A stretch of 8,551 nt of DNA from Caldifarciminota bacterium (lineage in GTDB: Bacteria; Hydrothermota; Tepidihabitantia; Tepidihabitantales; Tepidihabitantaceae), in NCBI GenBank assembly GCA_011049385.1, contig DSBX01000335.1:1-8551 (forward strand), written 5' to 3'. Below, one piece after another: positions 1 to 5,866 of this stretch (position 1 is its first letter; every line of letters begins with the position of its first letter). The notes under the pieces were generated by a model, which was not told where the DNA came from, made no database searches, and was given only the letters and a program-made list of their open reading frames with translations. Position numbers and translations under genes: made by a program.

Positions 1-984
1 GAGACGGTCGAACTCGAGGGACTCCTGCCCGAGGGAAGTCGCGTGCTGGTTGCGGTCTCCGGCGGCGCGGACTCGGTCTGCCTGCTCGAGTTCCTGCGCA
101 TCATCGCGCCCCGGCGCGGACTGACGCTGGCCGGGTTCCACCTCAATCACCGCCTGCGGCCGGCGGCGCATGAGGACGAGCGGTTTGTCCGGACGCTCTT
201 CGAGCAGGCGCGGCTTCCGCTCAAGGTGGTTCGCTCCGATGTGCGCGGTTACGCGCGCCGCCACCGGCTCGGTATCGAAGGGGCCGGTCGCGAACTGCGC
301 TACCGACATATGGGCGCGACCGCCCGGAAGCTCGGCTGTCAGCGGGTCGCGCTCGGTCACACCGCGGACGACAGCCTCGAGACGGTGCTCTTGAACATCA
401 TCCGCGGCACCGGTTTGACCGGCTTCCGTGGCATCCCGGCACGGCGGGAATACTATGTCCGGCCGCTCATCGAGTTGACCCGGGTTGAAATCGAAGCCTG
501 GCTGTGCGCACAGGGTGTGGCCTGGCGAGAGGACGAGTCGAACCGGGACGAGCGTTACGCGCGCAACCTCCTGCGCCGGAGGGTCATTCCGGTCCTGCGC
601 GAACTCAGGCCGAACGCCGCCGTGGCGGCCCGGCGCGCCGCCCGACTGATTGCCGACGAGGACGACTGTCTCGAGGAAGAAGCGCGCGCGGCGTTGAGCA
701 CGGTGGCGCGGCGCGTCCGGTCCGGGGCGCGGATTGACCTTGCCGCGCTCTTGTCATACAATATATGTCTCAAGAGAAGAATGGTGAGGCGGCTCATACC
801 CGGAATGGATTCGAGCGGGGTGGACCGAATCCTCCTATTCTTGACCGCTATGCAGGAGCAGGGGCCGCGCCATTCTGCTGCCAAGCTGGTTCTGCCGGGC
901 GGTACCCGGTTGACGCGGCTTTCTACCGCAGCCGGCGGGCGGACGGCAATACTCGTTACCAGGAAAGGTGGTCATGGCCGATAA
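1..984 (+). CDS. tilS: tRNA(Ile)-lysidine synthase TilS, 5' end outside the window
   Basis: TilS uses ATP and lysine to convert the wobble cytidine of the CAU anticodon of tRNA-Ile2 to lysidine, which changes both the amino acid accepted and the codon read (AUA). It acts in the cytoplasm. The frame is open to base 1, so the true start is probably a short way upstream; a GTG at 43 would leave almost nothing before the ATP loop. Counting from base 1, the PP-loop SGGADS is at residues 20-25, HLNHRLRP at 47-54, the GREL/RY segment at 97-101, and GHTADD with ET at 119-128, followed by RGTGLTG. RPLIELTR is at 154-161 and EDESNRDERYARN at 177-189. All are classic TilS landmarks. About 327 residues are visible, shorter than the 432 of E. 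coli TilS, so the C-terminal region is compact. The stop overlaps the ftsH start by 11 bp. A promoter-like element lies inside the gene at 734-762. Confidence 0.95.
   Translation, partial: ETVELEGLLPEGSRVLVAVSGGADSVCLLEFLRIIAPRRGLTLAGFHLNHRLRPAAHEDERFVRTLFEQARLPLKVVRSDVRGYARRHRLGIEGAGRELRYRHMGATARKLGCQRVALGHTADDSLETVLLNIIRGTGLTGFRGIPARREYYVRPLIELTRVEIEAWLCAQGVAWREDESNRDERYARNLLRRRVIPVLRELRPNAAVAARRAARLIADEDDCLEEEARAALSTVARRVRSGARIDLAALLSYNICLKRRMVRRLIPGMDSSGVDRILLFLTAMQEQGPRHSAAKLVLPGGTRLTRLSTAAGGRTAILVTRKGGHGR
734..762 (+). promoter_or_regulatory. Putative sigma70-type promoter inside tilS, upstream of ftsH
   Basis: TTGACC at 734-739 (5 of 6 to consensus) is followed after 17 bp by TACAAT at 757-762 (5 of 6). 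Predicted transcription would begin near 769, giving a leader of about 205 nt before the ftsH ATG at 974. The -10 lies in an unusually AT-rich patch of a GC-rich gene and uses the codons TAC AAT ATA TGT, among the few A/T-ending runs in tilS. It would allow ftsH-dapA-dapB expression separate from tilS. This is inferred from sequence only. Confidence 0.5.
961..968 (+). promoter_or_regulatory. Ribosome-binding site deciding the ftsH start
   Basis: AGGAAAGG ends 5 nt before the ATG at 974, a normal Shine-Dalgarno spacing. A GTG at 968 lies in the same frame, but choosing it would put the start codon within the ribosome-binding site itself. ATG 974 is therefore the better start. The site lies inside the last codons of tilS. 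Confidence 0.7.
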
Positions 985-2875
985 GCAGAAGCGAATACGT
1001 TTCGTCACTCCACTACTGGTCTGGATGCTGGTGTTCATGGCCGCCTGGGCGGCCTGGACGTTCTTCGCCTCGCGCCGGGGCGGCCCGACGCCGATAGAAT
1101 ACACCGACTTCATCCGCGAACTGGAGGCCGCGAACATCACCGAGGTGACGATTGTCGAGCGCGACATGACCGGCAAGCTCACCGCGCCGGCCACGGTTAC
1201 GAATGCCAAGGGCGAAGCGGTGAGCTTCGAAGAGTTCAAGACCTACACGCCCGATGACCCTCAGCTTGTGGCCCGCCTGCTCGATGCCGGGGTCATCGTC
1301 CGCGCCCGGGCGCCTTCCAACTGGCCGACGATTCTCATCGGCATCCTGCCCTGGCTGTTGATCATCGGCGTCTGGGTGCTGTTCATGCGCCGGATGTCCT
1401 CAGGCCAGGACCGGGCCTTCACCTTCGGTAAGTCCCGGGCCCGACCGATGGCGTCGGACCGGCCCAAGGTGACCTTCGCCGACGTGGCCGGGATAGACGA
1501 GGCCAAGGAGGAACTGCAGGAGGTGATTGACTTCCTCAAGGCACCCCAGAAGTTCCAGCGACTCGGCGGCCGGATTCCCAAGGGCGTCCTGCTCGTCGGC
1601 CCGACCGGCACCGGCAAGACCCTGCTTGCCCGGGCGGTGGCGGGTGAGGCAGGGGTGCCCTTCAGTACGATATCCGGCTCCGACTTCGTCGAGATGTTCG
1701 TCGGCGTGGGCGCGGCCCGGGTTCGCGACCTGTTCGAGCAGGGCAAGCGCAATGCGCCCTGCATCATCTTCATAGACGAAATTGACGCGGTCGGCCGCCA
1801 GCGCGGTGCCGGGCTCGGCGGCGGCCACGACGAACGTGAACAGACGCTCAACCAGCTGCTGGTCGAGATGGACGGCTTTTCGACCTCGGACGGGGTCATC
1901 ATCATGGCCGCGACCAACCGGCCCGACATTCTCGACCGGGCCCTGCTCCGGCCGGGCCGGTTCGACCGCCAGGTTGTCGTTGACCGGCCCGATGTCCACG
2001 GTCGCGAAGGCATCCTGCGCGTGCACGTGCGCAAGGTTACGGTCAGCCCGGATGCCGACCTATCGGTGCTGGCGCGCGGCACGCCGGGCTTCTCCGGCGC
2101 CGACCTTGCCAACATGGTCAACGAGGCGGCATTGCTGGCCGCCCGCCGCGGTCGGACCGCAGTAACGATGCAGGATTTCGAGGACGCCAAGGACAAGGTG
2201 TTGATGGGTGTCGAGCGGCGCAGCCTGCTCATCAGCGAGACCGAGAAGCGTTGGATCGCCCATCACGAGGCCGGCCACACGCTGGTCTCGAAGATGATTG
2301 CGGGCACGGACCCGATTCACAAGGTGTCCATCATACCACGCGGCCGGGCGCTCGGCATCACCCAGCAACTGCCGCTTGATGACAAGCGGATATACTCGCG
2401 CCGGTACTGTTTGAACCAGCTTGCGGTGATGCTCGGCGGGCGGGCCGCGGAGTTGCTGGTGTTCGAGGATCTTTCGACCGGCGCCCATGACGATATCGAG
2501 AAGGCGACCTTGCTGGCCCGGAAGATGGTTTGTGAGTGGGGAATGAGTCCGAAGGTCGGTCCGCTGACTTTCGGCCGCCAGGATGAACAGGTCTTCCTGG
2601 GCCGGGAAATCGGCATGAGAGAGACTTTCTCGGAACGTACCGCGCAGATGATTGATGATGAAATCCGGCGGTTCGTCGAGGAACAGGGCGAGCTGGCTAA
2701 GCGGATCGTCACCGACCACCGCGCCAAGCTCGAGGCCCTGGCCGAGGCCCTGCTCGAGAAGGAGAACCTCAGCGGTGTCGAGGTTGACCGTATTCTCGGT
2801 ATTGACGAGGATGATGATGAGGCGGTTGCGCGACGGCCCGCAACGCCGGCGTCCGTACCCGGGGAAGACTCGTGA
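974..2875 (+). CDS. ftsH: ATP-dependent zinc metalloprotease FtsH
   Basis: FtsH is a membrane-anchored hexameric AAA+ protease that extracts and degrades misfolded membrane proteins and some short-lived cytosolic regulators. The product is 633 residues, close to the 644 of E. coli FtsH. Visible parts in order: transmembrane segment 1 (about 11-32); an extracytoplasmic domain (about 33-116); transmembrane segment 2 (about 117-139); Walker A GPTGTGKT (209-216, with T where P is more usual); the pore-loop region around FVEMFVGVGAARVRD; Walker B IIFIDEID with D268 and E269; and the second region of homology, ATNRPDILDRALLRPGRFDR. The zinc site HEAGH is at 431-435, and the likely third ligand is D507 in TGAHDD. 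A variable acidic tail, IDEDDDEAVARR onward, ends the protein. tilS next to ftsH is a widespread gene order. The stop TGA shares bases with the dapA GTG start (GTGA), implying coupled translation. Confidence 0.97.
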   Translation: MADKQKRIRFVTPLLVWMLVFMAAWAAWTFFASRRGGPTPIEYTDFIRELEAANITEVTIVERDMTGKLTAPATVTNAKGEAVSFEEFKTYTPDDPQLVARLLDAGVIVRARAPSNWPTILIGILPWLLIIGVWVLFMRRMSSGQDRAFTFGKSRARPMASDRPKVTFADVAGIDEAKEELQEVIDFLKAPQKFQRLGGRIPKGVLLVGPTGTGKTLLARAVAGEAGVPFSTISGSDFVEMFVGVGAARVRDLFEQGKRNAPCIIFIDEIDAVGRQRGAGLGGGHDEREQTLNQLLVEMDGFSTSDGVIIMAATNRPDILDRALLRPGRFDRQVVVDRPDVHGREGILRVHVRKVTVSPDADLSVLARGTPGFSGADLANMVNEAALLAARRGRTAVTMQDFEDAKDKVLMGVERRSLLISETEKRWIAHHEAGHTLVSKMIAGTDPIHKVSIIPRGRALGITQQLPLDDKRIYSRRYCLNQLAVMLGGRAAELLVFEDLSTGAHDDIEKATLLARKMVCEWGMSPKVGPLTFGRQDEQVFLGREIGMRETFSERTAQMIDDEIRRFVEEQGELAKRIVTDHRAKLEALAEALLEKENLSGVEVDRILGIDEDDDEAVARRPATPASVPGEDS

Positions 2876-3780
2876 GCCGGAACTTCGCCGACGCAGTTCC
2901 GGACGGCTGTACGACCGCGCTTGTCACGCCCTTTCGCAAGAGCAGGCTGGATAGCGCGGGGTTGAGCCGCAACGTCCGTTTTCAGCTCCAGGGCGGGGTC
3001 TCCGGCCTGCTGGCCGCCGGCTCGACCGGCGAGGCGGCGGCACTGTCCGAGGCGGAGTACGAACGAGTGGTCACCACCGTCGTCCGAGCGGCCAAGGGTC
3101 GGGCGAAGGTGATGGCCGGGGTCGGCACCAGCAACACCGCCAAGTCGCTGGTTTTGCTGTGCCGGGCGCGCGCCCTGGGCGCGGATTCCGCGCTCGTCGT
3201 CGCGCCCTATTACGTCAAGCCGACCCAGGAAGGACTCTACCGCCATTTCCGTGCTCTGGCCGAGGCGGCAGACCTGCCGCTGGTCGTCTACAACATTCCG
3301 GGCCGTAGCGCGGTCAACATCCTGCCCGCGACGATCGAGCGGCTCGTCCGTGACTGCCCGAATGTGGCCGCGGTCAAGGAAGCTTCGGGCAACGTTGACC
3401 AGGTCACCGATATCGTCAGTCGCTGCGGAGACCGGGTCAAGGTGCTGTCCGGCGACGACTCGCTGACCCTGCCGATGATGGCCGCAGGCGCGCGGGGCGT
3501 GGTTTCGGTCACGAGCAATGTCGCGCCGGCCGACGTCAGCCGGATGGTCGAACGGTTCCTTGCCGGTGATCTTGTCGAAGCCCGGCGCCTGCATCTTGCG
3601 CTCTTTCCGCTGACGAAGGCGCTCTTCGTCGAGAGCAACCCGATACCGGTCAAGGCCGTGCTGGCGATGCTTGGTATGGCGGCGGGCGAGCCGCGTCTGC
3701 CCCTGACGCCGCTGAGCCCGGAGGGTCGGAAAGTCGTGCTGGCGGCCCTGCGTCGCCACCGTCACGGCGCGAAGCGATGA
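2872..3780 (+). CDS. dapA: 4-hydroxy-tetrahydrodipicolinate synthase DapA
   Basis: DapA condenses pyruvate with aspartate semialdehyde, the committed step of the diaminopimelate/lysine pathway. It is a cytoplasmic TIM-barrel lyase that works through a Schiff base. The product is 302 residues, near the 292 of E. coli DapA. Landmarks: GSTGE at 50-54, PYYVKPTQEG at 112-121 with Y114, YNIPGR at 140-145 (Y140 as proton relay, R145 for substrate carboxylate), Schiff-base lysine K169 in VKEASGN, GDDS at 194-197, and NPIPVK near the C terminus. Ser51 stands where E. coli has Thr44 of the catalytic triad, a substitution also typical of N-acetylneuraminate lyases. Arg145 and the adjoining dapB argue for DapA. 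The GTG start overlaps the ftsH stop by 4 bp, and GGGGAAG at 2861-2867 is a plausible ribosome-binding site. The stop overlaps dapB by 4 bp. Confidence 0.94.
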   Translation: MSRNFADAVPDGCTTALVTPFRKSRLDSAGLSRNVRFQLQGGVSGLLAAGSTGEAAALSEAEYERVVTTVVRAAKGRAKVMAGVGTSNTAKSLVLLCRARALGADSALVVAPYYVKPTQEGLYRHFRALAEAADLPLVVYNIPGRSAVNILPATIERLVRDCPNVAAVKEASGNVDQVTDIVSRCGDRVKVLSGDDSLTLPMMAAGARGVVSVTSNVAPADVSRMVERFLAGDLVEARRLHLALFPLTKALFVESNPIPVKAVLAMLGMAAGEPRLPLTPLSPEGRKVVLAALRRHRHGAKR

Positions 3781-4544
3781 CCCGGGTCGGCATCGTCGGC
3801 GTTCTGGGCCGGATGGGCGCGGCGGTGCGGGCCGCGGTCGAATCTGAACCCGACCTCGTGCTCGCGGCCGGTGTCGAACGGGCCGGTCACCCGGACCTGC
3901 ACACGAGTTGCGGCGAAGGTGAGGTCTCGGCGAGCCTGACCGAGATTCTCAGCCGCGTGGATGTCGTCGCCGATTTCGCACTCGGGGACGGGCTGGCCGA
4001 ACGTGCCCGGGCCTGCGCCGGGGCCGGCCGCGGCTACGTCTGCGGGGTGACCGGGCTGGGGGCCTCGGCCTATGACCAGTTGAAGGTCGCGGCCCGAAGC
4101 ATCCCGGTCGTCTACGCCCCCAATTTCTCGGTCGGCATCAATCTCCTGGCGCGGTTGGCCGGAGAGGCCCGCCGATTGCTCGGCGCGGAATACGACGTCG
4201 AAATCGTGGAAACGCACCACCGGGCCAAGCGCGACGCGCCCTCCGGCACCGCCGCGCGACTGCTGGAGGCGATTCTCGACGCGGCAGAGGTCAGCCGGGT
4301 CCGTAACGGCCGTTGCGGCCTGGTCGGGGCCAAGGACCCGACCGAGGTCGGTGTCCACTCGATACGGACCGGCGATGTCGTCGGCGACCACACCGTCATC
4401 CTCGGCGGCCCCGGCGAGCGTATCGAACTCACCCACCGTGCCACCGGCCGGGAGGCCTTCGCCAACGGTGCGGTTCGTGCGGTGCGTTTCTGTGTCGGCC
4501 GCACACCCGGCCTCTACGGGATGGCGGACGTGTTGCGCGGTTGA
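3777..4544 (+). CDS. dapB: 4-hydroxy-tetrahydrodipicolinate reductase DapB
   Basis: DapB reduces the DapA product with NAD(P)H to tetrahydrodipicolinate, the next step toward meso-diaminopimelate and lysine. The product is 255 residues, against 273 in E. coli. The Rossmann dinucleotide loop GVLGRMG is at 8-14. APNFSVGINLL is at 114-124. The catalytic and substrate-binding stretch ETHHRAKRDAPSGTA at 145-159 holds His147/His148 and Lys151. HSIRTGDVVGDHTV is at 194-207. All are family signatures. Two cofactor-proximal motifs differ from the common form: DFAL at 66-69 where DFT is usual, and GVTG at 90-93 where GTTG is usual. The start is ATGA, overlapping the dapA stop by 4 bp. I see no good Shine-Dalgarno sequence upstream, so translation probably depends on ribosomes finishing dapA. 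No terminator-like hairpin with a T-run follows the gene. Confidence 0.95.
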   Translation: MTRVGIVGVLGRMGAAVRAAVESEPDLVLAAGVERAGHPDLHTSCGEGEVSASLTEILSRVDVVADFALGDGLAERARACAGAGRGYVCGVTGLGASAYDQLKVAARSIPVVYAPNFSVGINLLARLAGEARRLLGAEYDVEIVETHHRAKRDAPSGTAARLLEAILDAAEVSRVRNGRCGLVGAKDPTEVGVHSIRTGDVVGDHTVILGGPGERIELTHRATGREAFANGAVRAVRFCVGRTPGLYGMADVLRG

Positions 4545-4565
4545 GCAGGCGACAGGGAAGGTCGT

Positions 4566-4593
4566 TTGACTCACCGCAGGCCGGAACTAGAAT
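4566..4593 (+). promoter_or_regulatory. Sigma70-type promoter for the lipoprotein unit, possibly giving a leaderless mRNA
   Basis: In the 56-bp gap after dapB, TTGACT (4566-4571) and TAGAAT (4588-4593) are separated by 16 bp; each hexamer matches consensus at 5 of 6 positions. A start site 7-8 nt after the -10 falls at 4600-4601, on or next to the A of the ATG at 4601. No purine-rich Shine-Dalgarno sequence at proper spacing precedes that ATG. The hexamer CAGGCC occurs at 4577-4582 and again at 4594-4599, on either side of the -10, as a possible but weak operator. Confidence 0.6.
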
Positions 4594-4600
4594 CAGGCCA

Positions 4601-5866
4601 ATGTCGAAATCTCTCTTGCGACTGACGTGCGCCGTTTGGGCGCTTTTCCTTATCGCCTGCCCGGGCGGGGACGGCTCGACCGGCCGGGACGGCCGGGTGC
4701 GGGTGGTCTTCTGGCATGCGATGGGCGGTCCGCTGGGCGATGCGCTCAACGCGATGATCGCGGAGTTTGAACAGGAGCACCCGGCAATCGTCATCGAACC
4801 GGTTTCGATGGGCGGTTATTCCTCGCTCTCGCAGAAGCTGATGGGCGCGGTCCAGGTCAACGCGCCGCCGAACATTGCCCAGATGTACGAGTCCTGGACC
4901 ACCCAGTTCCACCAGCTCAACCGGTTGATTCCGCTGGATTCGCTGGTCCGGGGCGCCGAGGGGTTGACCGCCGATCAACTGGACGACTTCTACCCGGCTT
5001 TCATCGAGGGCAACTCCTGGGACGGCGAACTGGTGACCCTGCCTTTCAATAAGTCGGTGCCGGTCTTCTTCTACAACATCGAGTTGCTGCGCAAAGCCGG
5101 CTACGATGAATTCCCCGGGACCTGGTCCGGGTTCCGCACGATGGTGCGCAAGCTGACCGACCGCGGGCGCGGTATCTGGGGCACGGAGATGGGCGTGAAT
5201 CAGTGGATGTTCGGCTGTATGTTGCGCCAACTCGGCGGCGATTTCCTCGACGCGGACGACCGGCCGGCGTTCAACTCCGAGGCCGGGGTCCGGGCCGCGC
5301 AGTTCCAGTACGATATTCTCGCCCGGGATTCCTCGGCGGTGTTCGGCGTGGGCTACGACCCGCAGAACGACTTTCTCACCGGCGGTATCGCCTGCATCTG
5401 GGGTACCTCGGTATCCTGGACGTTCATGAAGGACCAGATGACCTTTCCGGTCGGCGTTGCGCCGATTCCGCAGTGGGACGACCGGCAGGAGGTGATTTCC
5501 TTCGGCACCAACATCGGACTGTTCCGTACCGGCACCGAGGCGCAGGTTGCGGCTTCCTGGGAGTTCGTGAAGTGGTTCACCACGCCCGAGCGCCAGGCCC
5601 AGTGGGCGGTGCTGACCTCCTATGTCCCGGCCCGACGCAGTGCGCTCGACGACCCGCGCTACCGCCGGATGATGGATGAAGTGCCGGGCCTGCGTGCGGC
5701 GCTCGACCAGCTCGAACATATGTCCTTCGAGCCCAAGACCGAAGAGTGGTTCAACGGCCGGCGTCTGCTCGGCGAGGCGCTGGAGAAGATCATGCGCGGC
5801 CAGGCCGGCGTGCGGACCGCACTGGACGAGGCCGCGACTCTTGTCGCAAGGGAGATGAACAAGTGA
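4601..5866 (+). CDS. UgpB/MalE-like extracellular solute-binding lipoprotein
   Basis: This is a family 1 ABC-type solute-binding protein of 421 residues, anchored outside the cytoplasmic membrane as a lipoprotein. The N terminus is a short basic segment, a hydrophobic stretch and the lipobox LIAC (17-20), with Cys20 as the lipidated residue. The mature part starts with VVFWHAMGGPLG (35-46), close to the FWH-M-G-LG opening of the glycerol-3-phosphate binding protein UgpB. It continues with GGYSSL (71-76), QMYESW (94-99), LPFNKSVPVFFYN (147-159) and a late TSYVPAR. The equivalents of the UgpB ligand residues Tyr65 and Glu89 appear kept (Tyr73, Glu97). The ligand may be glycerol-3-phosphate, a related phosphodiester or a sugar; sequence alone does not decide. 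Longer in-frame starts would run into dapB and lose the signal peptide, so ATG 4601 is chosen. No permease or ATPase gene adjoins it. Its stop overlaps the next gene by 4 bp (GTGA). Confidence 0.88.
   Translation: MSKSLLRLTCAVWALFLIACPGGDGSTGRDGRVRVVFWHAMGGPLGDALNAMIAEFEQEHPAIVIEPVSMGGYSSLSQKLMGAVQVNAPPNIAQMYESWTTQFHQLNRLIPLDSLVRGAEGLTADQLDDFYPAFIEGNSWDGELVTLPFNKSVPVFFYNIELLRKAGYDEFPGTWSGFRTMVRKLTDRGRGIWGTEMGVNQWMFGCMLRQLGGDFLDADDRPAFNSEAGVRAAQFQYDILARDSSAVFGVGYDPQNDFLTGGIACIWGTSVSWTFMKDQMTFPVGVAPIPQWDDRQEVISFGTNIGLFRTGTEAQVAASWEFVKWFTTPERQAQWAVLTSYVPARRSALDDPRYRRMMDEVPGLRAALDQLEHMSFEPKTEEWFNGRRLLGEALEKIMRGQAGVRTALDEAATLVAREMNK
5848..5854 (+). promoter_or_regulatory. Ribosome-binding site for the OB-repeat secreted protein
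   Basis: AAGGGAG ends 8 nt before GTG 5863. It supports this GTG as the start, which begins a clean signal peptide, rather than an upstream in-frame ATG at 5746 that would add 39 non-hydrophobic residues. Confidence 0.6.

Noticed and set aside
968..973. GTG 968 as the ftsH start
   Set aside because: It would overlap its own ribosome-binding site; ATG 974 has correct spacing.
765..1097. A 110-codon + strand frame starting just after the tilS internal promoter
   Set aside because: It overlaps the end of tilS and the start of ftsH out of frame, lacks a ribosome-binding site and shows no domain; the ATG appears incidental to the AT-rich patch.
2317..3765. A 482-codon open frame on the minus strand opposite ftsH and dapA
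   Set aside because: It lies fully antisense to two genes with complete catalytic motifs; its composition is that of a GC-driven shadow frame.
4313..4600. An N-terminal extension of the solute-binding protein starting inside dapB
   Set aside because: The extension is Arg/Pro/His-rich and would bury the signal peptide and lipobox. ATG 4601 gives a standard lipoprotein N terminus.
4571..5719. A 382-codon open frame on the minus strand opposite the solute-binding lipoprotein gene
   Set aside because: It has no signal peptide or known motif, and the + strand gene is clearly real with a lipobox and UgpB-like motifs.
5746..5862. An N-terminal extension of the OB-repeat protein starting at an upstream ATG
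   Set aside because: It adds 39 charged residues before the signal peptide; GTG 5863 has a ribosome-binding site and couples to the preceding stop.
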